Assembly (NCBI RefSeq): GCF_007002745.1
Contig: NZ_SGNY01000005.1
Location: 186,001 to 250,000, forward strand
Reading direction: 5' to 3'
Origin: Martinezella rhizogenes
GTDB lineage: Bacteria > Pseudomonadota > Alphaproteobacteria > Rhizobiales > Rhizobiaceae
Length of the DNA stretch: 64,000 nt
This document shows, piece after piece, positions 44,045-51,147 of the stretch. Position 1 is the stretch's first letter, and every line of letters starts with the position of its first letter. Under the pieces are notes generated by a model. The model was not told where the DNA came from. It worked only from the letters and a program-made list of their open reading frames with translations, and ran no database searches. The position numbers were made by a program, and so were the translations under genes.

Positions 44045-44647
44045 ATGAATATTGCAGCACGTCTGTCTTTGACGGCCATGATCGCACTGGCCGCGACATC
44101 ATCTTTCGCCTCTGAAGATATGACTTCGGAGACGAGCGAGGCGATATTTGGTTTCGCTGGCGCCATGACGAAAGAAGACATGCTGAAAAGTGCGGCGCTT
44201 ATTCCCGTGGAATATGAAAGAAACGCCACTATCGGCGGCGGCTACCAGTTTTATCCCTACCGCATCGGCAATGTAAAACTGGGCGGCGAGATCGGCATTG
44301 CCGCCAGATTTGGCAAAGGCTTCACCGGCGAAGTCTGGGCAGGCCCGGTCGCCCGGTATGAGCAGATCAGGCTTGGGGAGCGGTTGTTCATCACGCCAAG
44401 CTTTACCGCCGGTCTCAGCCTTGTCACGGATGCGCAGCCGGGTCGCGAGCGTGAGCAGGAAATCAAGGACGACGGCAATGCCAATGTCCTGTTTTATCTC
44501 GGGCCGGAAATCAACGTCTCCTTCAGCGAGGATTCCTCGACGGAATTCTTCTGGCGTCTTCACCACCGTTCCGGCGGTGGCAAAACTTTGGGCAATATGA
44601 AAGGCGCCACAAACGCCAATGTATTCGGTGTCCGCTACAAGTTTTGA
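44045..44647 (+). CDS. Outer-membrane beta-barrel candidate, possibly PagL-like lipid A 3-O-deacylase
   Basis: A 200-residue exported protein starting MNIAARLSLTAMIALAATSSFAS (cleavage near FAS/ED). The mature part has alternating hydrophobic strands and ends in VRYKF, an aromatic C-terminus typical of outer-membrane barrels. Near the end, FFWRLHHRSGGG contains an H-x-S pattern in the place where PagL has its catalytic His and Ser. That makes lipid A 3-O-deacylase a reasonable guess, not a firm assignment. The gaps 43908-44044 and 44648-44865 contain no gene that I can support. Confidence 0.6.
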   Translation: MNIAARLSLTAMIALAATSSFASEDMTSETSEAIFGFAGAMTKEDMLKSAALIPVEYERNATIGGGYQFYPYRIGNVKLGGEIGIAARFGKGFTGEVWAGPVARYEQIRLGERLFITPSFTAGLSLVTDAQPGREREQEIKDDGNANVLFYLGPEINVSFSEDSSTEFFWRLHHRSGGGKTLGNMKGATNANVFGVRYKF

Positions 44648-44865
44648 GACGAAAGCGCCGGGCAAAGCCTCGCCAACCGGCTGAATTTCAGTCACGTTTC
44701 TTTTTCGCTGCAAATCGTCATGGTGAACCCTTGCGTCTGGTGCATGGGTGGATTGCCTTATTCTGCCTGTTCATTGGGCATGGGAAAGCGCATATAGAGG
44801 GCATCAAAGGACGCCGGAACGAAAACGTTGCTGACGTCACCTAAACCTCAAGAAAGGGTCATGTC

Positions 44866-45012
44866 ATGAACGTAGCACGCAGCTTTAACAATTGGCGCAA
44901 ATATCGTCAGACCATCAACGAACTGGGCCGCATGAGCACCCGTGAACTGCACGATCTCGGTCTCGACCGCAGCCAGATCACCAGCGTTGCCCGCGCCGCA
45001 ATCGGCAAATAA
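44866..45012 (+). CDS. DUF1127 small basic protein
   Basis: A 48-residue protein, MNVARSFNNWRKYRQTINEL..., ending VARAAIGK. The pattern of a basic N-terminal helix, then MSTRELHDLGLDRSQITSVARAA, is the DUF1127 (YjiS-like) signature. The ATG at 44866 follows AAAGGG; the ATG at 44861 is out of frame. DUF1127 proteins in alphaproteobacteria have been tied to RNA turnover and to phosphate and stress physiology. In Rhodobacter a DUF1127 gene is co-transcribed with CcsR-type RNAs, and here a four-hairpin RNA of that kind lies 285 bp downstream. Confidence 0.9.
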   Translation: MNVARSFNNWRKYRQTINELGRMSTRELHDLGLDRSQITSVARAAIGK

Positions 45013-45042
45013 TCAAGACGATATTGTCCTGTCCTAATGCCC

Positions 45043-45074
45043 AAACGCCCGCTTCGCGGGCGTTTTTGTTTTTT
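45043..45074 (+). terminator. Intrinsic terminator after the DUF1127 gene
   Basis: Perfect stem AAACGCCCGC / GCGGGCGTTT with a TTC loop, followed by a T-rich run (TTGTTTTTT). It lies 31 bp after the DUF1127 stop, so the RNA downstream needs its own promoter or readthrough. Confidence 0.9.
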
Positions 45075-45296
45075 GGGCTCATTTAATCTCGTCGTCGCCT
45101 TGGGGCGCCTGTAACGAGGTTTTGCCCGATTGCGTGAAATACGGATGTCGCGTTTTTCGCAGACGATGCGGTAGGGACGGGGAACTGTTGCATCGATATC
45201 CGGCGGCGTAAAATTCGCCATGCACAAAATGCATATCTGTACTGCAAGCTTATGCCTGTGAAATGCGCAGGAAGATGCTATCTTTCAATCATCGAA

Positions 45297-45454
45297 ACGG
45301 ATGTACCTCCTCCCACATCCTTTTGATAATGCGGGTGATCCTACTCCTCCTCCCAAGGATTGCCCCGGGGACAGCGGTTTTCCTCCTCCCATATCGCTGT
45401 TCATCTTTTCAGAAGCCTGCCGCACCTCCTCCCGCGGCAGGCTTTTCTGTTTTC
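45297..45454 (+). ncRNA. Cuckoo/CcsR-type small RNA: four hairpins with CCTCCTCCC loops
   Basis: Four consecutive hairpins each expose CCTCCTCCC in the loop. (1) 45299-45320, stem GGATGT/ACATCC. (2) 45333-45365, stem GGGTGATCCT/AGGATTGCCC with two G-U pairs. (3) 45371-45400, stem ACAGCG/CGCTGT. (4) 45413-45444, 11-bp stem AAGCCTGCCGC/GCGGCAGGCTT followed by TTTCTGTTTT, which makes it the terminator. The loop sequence mimics the anti-Shine-Dalgarno end of 16S rRNA. Alphaproteobacterial 'cuckoo' RNAs, including Rhodobacter CcsR1-4, have this design and sit next to DUF1127 genes, as here. A weak RpoH-like promoter can be imagined at about 45257-45283 (TGTGAAA ... GCTATCT). Ends are inferred. Confidence 0.82.
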
Positions 45455-45492
45455 AGCCCTATCTTCAGGTCACCTTATTTTCAGGAATTGCC

Positions 45493-45936
45493 TCAGTCGA
45501 ACGGCATCATGCCGATCGGGGTCACCGCATGTGTACCGGCGCGTTTGGCAAGCGCGTAGGACAGGCATTGTTCCACCGCGTCCTGTGGCACGGGCTTGGC
45601 AATCACTCCGGCACCGATGCCGAGATTGACGACAACTTCCGGGTTTGCCGTCATGAAAATCACCACGACGCCATGATCCTGCGAAAGACGTCTGCCGATC
45701 TCGGGGCCGGTCTGGCCGTCGGCAAGGTTGACGTCGACAAAGGCGATGTCGGCGCGGCTGCCGAGTGCAACAGCCTCATCCAGCCGGTTGGCGATGCCGA
45801 TAACATCTGCCTCTTCATCCGCCTGGAGAATGGAATCCTCTATATCCATGGCGATGAGGAACTCATCTTCGACGATCAGCACCCGCGGTTGTTCCAAGCG
45901 GAAACCCGGTTCGCTTTGCAAGACGTCTGCCAACAT
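45493..45936 (-). CDS. Single-domain response regulator
   Basis: A 147-residue CheY-like receiver without an output domain. The start is the ATG at 45936 (MLADVLQSEPGF), 8 bp after GGAGG. The phosphorylation site is intact: acid pair in LIVEDEFLIAMDIED, acceptor Asp in AFVDVNLADGQTGPEIGRRLS, Thr in VIFMTANPE, Lys in VIAKPV. Receivers with a TGPEIGRRLS-type helix and FMTANP strand are common in alphaproteobacteria and act in histidine-kinase networks including the general stress response. Divergent from ftsZ. No kinase is encoded nearby. Confidence 0.85.
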   Translation of the reverse strand: MLADVLQSEPGFRLEQPRVLIVEDEFLIAMDIEDSILQADEEADVIGIANRLDEAVALGSRADIAFVDVNLADGQTGPEIGRRLSQDHGVVVIFMTANPEVVVNLGIGAGVIAKPVPQDAVEQCLSYALAKRAGTHAVTPIGMMPFD

Positions 45937-46311
45937 ATGCCTGCCTCCATTCTGTGCGCCCAAGCGCTGTCGGCAAGCAAACACCTGTCGGCACAACTCG
46001 TTCCAAACTGAGATAAACATAGTGAATGGAGTGTAAACGGCGTGCCTTTTCGGCTATCACCATTCAATAGCGAAGCAGTTGATTCGGTTTGGTTTTCATC
46101 CGGGGGAAGGGTGGGAGAACGTTGCCGTAGCGCATCTTTCGCCGCTGGAGCACAAGTCTTTTGGCCGCAATCGGCCGATAGCTTATATGCAATTCAACGC
46201 GTTAAAGCCTCCTTCGTGCACCAGGAAGGAAGTGCGGGAACGCCGCCGATCATTCGCGTGCCGCGGCCAAAACGGCGCGGGACCCTATGAGTTTAGAAAG
46301 AGAATAACACG

Positions 46312-47274
46312 ATGACCCAGTCTCCGCGCGCTTCGATTGCCCGCAACACTCCCAATATCGCTGTCGTCGGCGTTGGTGGCGGTGGCGGAAATGCGATCAA
46401 CAACATGATCTCCGAAGGCATTAGCGGGGTCGATTTCATCGCCGCCAATACGGATGCGCAGGCGCTGAAGAAAACCAACGCGCCGCGGATGGTGCAGCTC
46501 AGTTCCGAGCTGACCGGCGGACTTGGTGCAGGGGCCGATCCTGAGGTCGGCCGGCAGGCGGCGATCGATTCACTCGATGAGATCATGGATCACTTGAGCG
46601 GTTACGACATGTGTTTCATCACCGCCGGCATGGGCGGCGGCACCGGCACGGGCGCTGCCCCGGTGATTGCGGAAGCCTGCCGGGCAAAGAACATCCTGAC
46701 GGTTGGCGTCGTTACGCTTCCTTTCAGCTTTGAAGGTGCGCGCCGCATGCGGGCTGCCGAATACGGCTTTGCCAACCTGCTGAATACCGCCGATACCGTC
46801 ATTGTCATTCCCAACCAGAACCTGCTGCGCATCGCTGACGCCGGCACCACCTTCGAGAATGCGCTGAAGACGGCCGATAAGGTCCTGTCGCTCGGCGTGC
46901 GTTGCGTCACCGATCTCATCCTGCGCGAGGGTCTCGTCAATCTCGATTTTGCCGATGTGCGTTACGTCATGAAAAATGGCGGCCGGGCGCTGATGGGCAC
47001 GGCGCAGGCCAAGGGCGAAAAGCGCGCCTCGGAAGCGGCGGCAGCCGCCATCGCCAATCCGCTGCTCGGCGAACCGTCGCTGAAAGAAGCGCGCGGTGCG
47101 CTGGTGGCCATCTCCGGCGGCAACGATCTGACACTCTATGAGATCGACGAGGCGATGACGCTGGTGCGCGAGGCGGTGAGCGAGGAGACGGATGTAGTGA
47201 TGGGCGCTTCCTTCGACCCGACGCTGGACGGTGCTTTCAAGATCTCCGTCGTGGCCACCGGTCTGCGCAACTGA
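46312..47274 (+). CDS. ftsZ: FtsZ homologue lacking the C-terminal linker and tail peptide
   Basis: A 320-residue tubulin-like GTPase. The GTP-binding marks are complete: VGVGGGGGNAINNM, tubulin signature GMGGGTGTGAAP (106-117), T7-loop NLDFADVRYVM. The protein stops at FKISVVATGLRN, the very end of the globular domain. Canonical FtsZ continues with a linker and a conserved C-terminal peptide that binds FtsA/ZipA and membrane adaptors; both are absent. There is no ftsQA or other division gene around it. From memory A. fabrum carries such an accessory FtsZ (FtsZ1) on its linear chromosome. It could co-polymerise with the main FtsZ but should not tether the ring itself. Confidence 0.92.
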   Translation: MTQSPRASIARNTPNIAVVGVGGGGGNAINNMISEGISGVDFIAANTDAQALKKTNAPRMVQLSSELTGGLGAGADPEVGRQAAIDSLDEIMDHLSGYDMCFITAGMGGGTGTGAAPVIAEACRAKNILTVGVVTLPFSFEGARRMRAAEYGFANLLNTADTVIVIPNQNLLRIADAGTTFENALKTADKVLSLGVRCVTDLILREGLVNLDFADVRYVMKNGGRALMGTAQAKGEKRASEAAAAAIANPLLGEPSLKEARGALVAISGGNDLTLYEIDEAMTLVREAVSEETDVVMGASFDPTLDGAFKISVVATGLRN

Positions 47275-47325
47275 GGCGCAGCTACAGCGACAGGGAGTTA
47301 TGGGGGAGTACGACGGTGCGGCTCG

Positions 47326-47455
47326 TTTCTTCTCCCCGCCGGGGAGAAGGTGGCCTGAAGGGTCGGATGAGGGGGCAGCGTTGCCGAATATCTCTACCCT
47401 TGCCCCCTCATCCCGCTGCCGCGACCGTCTCCCCGGACGGGGAGAAGAAACAGGC
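47326..47455. repeat. Rhizobial intergenic mosaic (RIME-like) element, copy 1
   Basis: About 130 bp. Starts with the hairpin CTTCTCCCCGCCGGGGAGAAG, continues GTCGGATGAGGGGGCA, then the complementary TGCCCCCTCATCC, and ends with a second CCCCGGACGGGG hairpin and AGAAGAAACAGGCGG. A second copy lies at 58131-58260, so this is a dispersed family. It fills most of the gap after ftsZ, with no gene. Confidence 0.8.
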
Positions 47456-47530
47456 GGCGCGCTCCCCGTTCCACGATAAACTAAGCGGCGACATTTTATA
47501 AACAGCGTACACGCCACAAACCGAACAATT

Positions 47531-47575
47531 AAAAGCCGTCGCGGGTAATTTTCGTGACGGCTTTTTGTTGTTTTT
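47531..47575 (+). terminator. Intrinsic terminator between ftsZ and gntR
   Basis: Stem AAAAGCCGTC / GACGGCTTTT (47531-47540 / 47556-47565) with a 15-base loop and a following T-rich tail TTGTTGTTTTT. It probably ends the ftsZ transcript. Confidence 0.8.
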
Positions 47576-47652
47576 GAACAATTATTCCGCCATTCGGGGA
47601 GGCGGGGTTGCAACGCGTCGTTGATAACGAAAAAAGATAATAGTACTCTTTA

Positions 47653-47661
47653 TGTCGACAA
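47653..47661. promoter_or_regulatory. TTGTNNAC-type site before the GntR gene
   Basis: TGTCGACAA, 13 bp upstream of the GntR start; on the minus strand it reads TTGTCGACA. It matches the half-palindromic TTGTnnACAA pattern bound by FadR-subfamily GntR proteins and suggests autoregulation. Confidence 0.45.
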
Positions 47662-47674
47662 GAAGGATTTGGCT

Positions 47675-48373
47675 ATGACGGATATAATTGCTTCTGCCGA
47701 GCGCAAGCGCGGCTCCGGCGTAAAGATGGTCTATGATCTGCTGCGCGACGAGATCCTCGATCTGGTCCTGCCGCCGGGAAGCCCCATTGACGAGGTGCAG
47801 CTTGCCGAACGATTCAAGATGTCGCGCACGCCGATCCGTGAGGCGCTGGTGCGGCTTTCGGGCGAGGGGCTGATCGATACGCTGCCGAACCGGTCGACCA
47901 TGGTGTCGAATATCGACTTCCTCAACATGCACACCTATTTCGATGCGCTGGTGCTGATGTACCGGGTCACCACCCAGCTTGCGGCACAATATCATCGCCC
48001 CGAGGATCTGGCCGGAATTCGCGCCCACAATGCGGAGTTCGCCATTGCGGTGGAAGAGCAGAATGCGCTGGCGATGATTTCCACCAATGCAGCCCTTCAC
48101 CTTTCCATCGCCGAGGCAGGCCGAAACCCCTATTTCACCAGCCTGTTCAAACGCCTGCTGGATGAGGGGCGGCGCATTCTGAGACTTTATTACCAGTCCT
48201 ATGAGGATCGTCTGCCGAAGCGTTTCGTCCATGATCACGACGCAATGATCGCCGCCATCGCCGCCCGCGATATCGCCCTTTCCGAAAAACTGGCGCGTGA
48301 ACATGCCGAACAGATCGTGCAGCAGGTGCAGAAATTGCTGGTGCGAAATGAGCGGCTGGAAATAAATCTGTAG
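47675..48373 (+). CDS. GntR-family regulator (FadR/FCD subfamily)
   Basis: A 232-residue regulator starting MTDIIASAERKRGSGVKMVYDLLRDEI (ATG at 47675; the earlier ATG at 47621 would run across the operator-like site). The winged helix reads LRDEILDLVLPPGSPIDEVQLAERFKMSRTPIREALVRLSGEGLI. The C-terminal part is an all-helical FCD effector domain with the metal-binding-type H in HDHDAMIAAIAARD. Because dapA-like, reductase, importer, oxidase and aconitase X genes follow, it is the likely regulator of the hydroxyproline-type cluster. Confidence 0.88.
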   Translation: MTDIIASAERKRGSGVKMVYDLLRDEILDLVLPPGSPIDEVQLAERFKMSRTPIREALVRLSGEGLIDTLPNRSTMVSNIDFLNMHTYFDALVLMYRVTTQLAAQYHRPEDLAGIRAHNAEFAIAVEEQNALAMISTNAALHLSIAEAGRNPYFTSLFKRLLDEGRRILRLYYQSYEDRLPKRFVHDHDAMIAAIAARDIALSEKLAREHAEQIVQQVQKLLVRNERLEINL

Positions 48374-48385
48374 CTTGTCGATTTC

Positions 48386-48395
48386 TTGTCGACAA
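48386..48395. promoter_or_regulatory. Perfect TTGTCGACAA palindrome before the DapA-like gene
   Basis: A perfect 10-bp palindrome 12 bp after the GntR stop and 87 bp before the DapA-like start. It shares the TGTCGACAA core with the site before the GntR gene, so both are probably bound by the same protein. Confidence 0.55.
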
Positions 48396-48482
48396 ATAAA
48401 ATACAAGATAGTAATGTCCTTGTTGAAAGGGTGGCGCATAGCTGCGTCCATTCCTGAGAACCATGTGCCTTAGGAGCTAATA

Positions 48483-49448
48483 ATGACGGCCAGCATTTTT
48501 TCCGGCGTGATTCCCGCCTTGATGACCCCCTGCAAGGATGATCGCACTCCTGATTTTGATGCGCTTGTGCGCAAGGGCAAGGAACTGATCGCCGATGGCA
48601 TGTCGGCCGTCGTTTATTGCGGTTCCATGGGCGACTGGCCGCTTCTCACCGATGAGCAGCGCATGGAAGGCGTGGAGCGTCTGGTCAAGGCCGGCATCCC
48701 TGTTATCGTCGGCACCGGCGCGGTCAACACGGCGTCTGCCGTGGCGCATGCCGCGCATGCCCAGAAGGTTGGCGCCAAGGGCCTGATGGTTATCCCCCGC
48801 GTCCTGTCTCGCGGTTCGGTCATCGCGGCGCAGAAGGCGCACTTCAAGGCCATTCTCTCGGCCGCTCCTGAAATTCCGGCGGTTATCTACAACAGCCCCT
48901 ATTACGGTTTCGCCACCCGCGCCGATCTCTTCTTCGCGTTGCGCGCCGAACACAAGAACCTGATTGGTTTCAAGGAATTCGGCGGCCCGGCTGATATGCG
49001 TTATGCAGCTGAAAACATCACCAGCCGCGATGATGAAGTGACGCTGATGATCGGCGTCGATACCGCCGTTTTCCACGGTTTCGTCAATTGCGGTGCAACC
49101 GGCGCCATCACCGGCATCGGCAACGTGCTGCCGAAGGAAGTCATTCATCTCTGCAAGCTTTCGCAGGCCGCTGCCAAGGGTGATGCGGATGCCCGCAGCC
49201 GCGCGCTGGAACTGGAGCAGGCGCTGGCCATACTCTCCTCCTTTGATGAAGGTCCGGATCTGGTTCTTTATTTCAAGCACATGATGGTGCTGAAGGGCGA
49301 CAGGGAATACACGCTGCATTTCAACGAAACCGATGCCCTGACGGACAGCCAGCGCGGTTATGTCGAGGCGCAGTTCAAGCTGTTCAACAGCTGGTATGCC
49401 GACTGGAGCAAGCTTCCGGGCGCCGTTCAGACCTGCAAGGCTGCCTGA
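48483..49448 (+). CDS. DapA-family lyase/deaminase (candidate pyrroline-4-hydroxy-2-carboxylate deaminase)
   Basis: A 321-residue class I aldolase of the dihydrodipicolinate synthase family. The family Tyr is in VIYNSPYYGF and the Schiff-base Lys in LIGFKEFGG. It lacks lysine-pathway neighbours and lies beside a D-amino-acid dehydrogenase and an aconitase X. In hydroxyproline routes the DapA-like enzyme converts pyrroline-4-hydroxy-2-carboxylate to 2-oxoglutarate semialdehyde, and I assign it tentatively to that role. Other DapA-like activities (2-keto-3-deoxy-acid aldolases) cannot be excluded. Confidence 0.75.
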   Translation: MTASIFSGVIPALMTPCKDDRTPDFDALVRKGKELIADGMSAVVYCGSMGDWPLLTDEQRMEGVERLVKAGIPVIVGTGAVNTASAVAHAAHAQKVGAKGLMVIPRVLSRGSVIAAQKAHFKAILSAAPEIPAVIYNSPYYGFATRADLFFALRAEHKNLIGFKEFGGPADMRYAAENITSRDDEVTLMIGVDTAVFHGFVNCGATGAITGIGNVLPKEVIHLCKLSQAAAKGDADARSRALELEQALAILSSFDEGPDLVLYFKHMMVLKGDREYTLHFNETDALTDSQRGYVEAQFKLFNSWYADWSKLPGAVQTCKAA

Positions 49449-49464
49449 GATATTGCTGCTGCGA

Positions 49465-49496
49465 AAAAAAGGCCCGCAACTGCGGGCCTTTTTTGC
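49465..49496 (+). terminator. Intrinsic terminator after the DapA-like gene
   Basis: Stem AGGCCCGCA / TGCGGGCCT with an A-run before and a T-run after, giving a symmetrical terminator 17 bp after the stop. A near copy lies at 49687-49712. Confidence 0.9.
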
Positions 49497-49520
49497 ATGT
49501 GATGGGGTTTGATGCCTCTC

Positions 49521-49638
49521 CTCCGTCATACCGGACCAGATCCGGCATCCAGCCACGGCGCGTCTGCGCCGTGAAAGAGTCTTCTCCGATCAAGGACTTG
49601 ATCGCGCTGGACCCCGGAGCTAATCCGGGGTGACGGAG
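49521..49638. repeat. REP-like element with terminal inverted repeats CTCCGTCA/TGACGGAG
   Basis: A 118-bp unit with 8-bp perfect terminal inverted repeats. Inside are short hairpins: CCGGACCAGATCCGG, CACGGCGCGTCTGCGCCGTG and CCCCGGAGCTAATCCGGGG. The ends resemble those of the element at 38587-38662 (CGTCAT...ATGACG). It sits between two nearly identical terminators and encodes nothing. Confidence 0.75.
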
Positions 49639-49686
49639 CGGGTATGCTATGCAGTCGCAAAAAACGCTGAGTGACGTTGTTGCCAT

Positions 49687-49712
49687 GAGGCCCGCAATTG
49701 CGGGCCTTTTTT
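49687..49712 (+). terminator. Second, near-identical terminator hairpin
   Basis: GAGGCCCGCAATTGCGGGCC followed by TTTTTT; the stem is the same as the 49465-49496 terminator. The T-run is on the plus strand, so it does not serve the minus-strand reductase gene that ends at 49732 unless the stem alone suffices. Confidence 0.75.
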
Positions 49713-49731
49713 CATTTCCACATCCAAATGG

Positions 49732-50769
49732 TCAGGAGACTGCGTCCAGCCCCTTCTCCAGCAGCCGGTCGAGCCCGGCCATTTCAGCGGCGGTGAGCGT
49801 AATGCCGTCGCTCTCGGATTTGGCGCGCGCCGCAAAGCGGCGGCCGGAGGGCAGGCGGGCGCCCTGGCCGATGATGGCGTCAAACAGCACTTCCGCGCGC
49901 TGGAAGGGGTCGCCCGGGCGGCCCTTGGCGAAGGCTTCCGGAGAAAATGCGACGATCAATTCGCCATGGGTCGGCGCAAGTGTTGTCGTGCCGAGGAAAT
50001 CGAGGGCTTCGGGGCTGGTCAGGTCACCGATCATGATGCCGGCAAGAAGTTCGATCATGGTGCCGATCGCCGATCCCTTGTGACCACCAAAAGGCAGCAT
50101 GGAGCCGGCAAGCGCGGCTTCCGGGTCGGTCGTCGGCTTACCTTCGGCGTCCAGCGCCCATCCTTCCGGCAGGGATTTGCCGGCGCGCCGGTGCAGTTCG
50201 ATTTCGCCGCGCGCCGCAACCGACGTGGCAAAATCGAAGACATAAGGTGAGGTGTCCTTGCGCGGCCAGCCGAAAGCGAAGGGATTGGTGCCAAGCAGCG
50301 GTTTGCTGCCGCCGGTGGGGGCAACGGTGGAGTAGCTGGGGCACATCACCAGTCCAGCGAGACCATTCGATGTCAGCCCCTCAACCTCTGGCCAGAGCGC
50401 CGAGAAATGTGTGCAGTCATTGATGACGAGTGCGGCAATGCCCGAACGTTTCGCCCGCTCGACAAGAACCGGCAGGCCCAGTTCGAAGGCGGGATTGGCA
50501 AAGCCGCCATTGGCGTTGACTTTGACAATCGCCGTGCCGTCGTCCTCAGCCACATCAGGGATCGCGTCGGGCTTCACCTTGCCGGCCTTGACGGTGCGCA
50601 ACGCGCCTTCGATACGGTAGATGCCGTGCGATTTGCAGGCGTCGCGTTCACCGGCGGTGATGACGCGGGCAAGCGCCCCCGACTGCACCTCATTCAGTCC
50701 CGCCTTGCGGAAAATTTCTTCAATCCGCTTTGAAAGCGCATCAATGGTCAGGGTGGTGGCGTCGCTCAT
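49732..50769 (-). CDS. Ldh2-family NAD(P)H oxidoreductase (candidate pyrroline-2-carboxylate reductase)
   Basis: A 345-residue malate/L-lactate dehydrogenase (Ldh2/YbiC) family protein, starting MSDATTLTID (ATG at 50769, 6 bp after GGAGG). Family marks: catalytic-type His in ACKSHGIYRI, the cofactor-region motif GTNPFAFGWP, and LPFGGHKGSAIGTMIELL. In the cis-3-hydroxyproline route an Ldh2-type enzyme reduces pyrroline-2-carboxylate, the product of aconitase X, to L-proline. It is divergent from the importer operon and shares a paired operator motif with it. Confidence 0.82.
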   Translation of the reverse strand: MSDATTLTIDALSKRIEEIFRKAGLNEVQSGALARVITAGERDACKSHGIYRIEGALRTVKAGKVKPDAIPDVAEDDGTAIVKVNANGGFANPAFELGLPVLVERAKRSGIAALVINDCTHFSALWPEVEGLTSNGLAGLVMCPSYSTVAPTGGSKPLLGTNPFAFGWPRKDTSPYVFDFATSVAARGEIELHRRAGKSLPEGWALDAEGKPTTDPEAALAGSMLPFGGHKGSAIGTMIELLAGIMIGDLTSPEALDFLGTTTLAPTHGELIVAFSPEAFAKGRPGDPFQRAEVLFDAIIGQGARLPSGRRFAARAKSESDGITLTAAEMAGLDRLLEKGLDAVS

Positions 50770-50801
50770 CATGATCCTCCGATATCGGCCCGCACATCTT
50801 G

Positions 50802-51069
50802 AATACATAAAGTATACAAAGGCATGTCTATTGCAACTCGTCTTTTCGGTGAAGTGCCGCGAAAGCGTAAATCGGTACCGAAGATACAGAGTTTTCAGTT
50901 TTTGTGACGGTTTCCTCTTCCCTCTCATTCGCGGGCGGGCCGCAGCACTCGCTTTGGCGCAAGTCCTTGGGCTGAAAAGAGACTTTTCGTCAGTTCCCCG
51001 CGCAGCCACCCATGCGGCAAATCCCGATTGTTCGCAGCTGCAAAATTCTTTTTGTATACTAGTTGTATT
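50802..51069. promoter_or_regulatory. Divergent control region with mirrored TTTGTATACT...TGTATT motifs
   Basis: On the plus strand TTTGTATACTAGTTGTATT occupies 51051-51069. The reverse strand of 50802-50820 reads TTTGTATACTTTATGTATT, identical at 16 of 19 positions. One faces the importer operon and the other the reductase, so both genes probably answer to one regulator. The core TTGTATAC fits the TTGTnnAC pattern of the GntR-associated sites. TATACT could also serve as a -10 box. The 378-bp gap holds no gene. Confidence 0.55.
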
Positions 51070-51147
51070 TTTATGTTGATTTATCGGCCCCATAGGGAAA
51101 TAGTGACCGCGCCTTCAACGGCAGACCAATTGTGGGAGCAATCAAGA

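Noticed and set aside
44907-45227. Minus-strand open frame of 106 codons
   Set aside because: It is antisense to the DUF1127 gene and crosses its terminator stem; the composition is arginine-rich without motifs.
45299-45444. The CCTCCTCCC repeats as a CRISPR-like array
   Set aside because: Repeats are only 9 bases, lie in loops of different stems, and the last one is part of a terminator. There are no cas genes.
45263-45559. Plus-strand open frame of 98 codons across the hairpin RNA
   Set aside because: The region is explained by four structured hairpins and a terminator. The peptide is a low-complexity product of the CCTCCTCCC repeats and has no ribosome-binding site.
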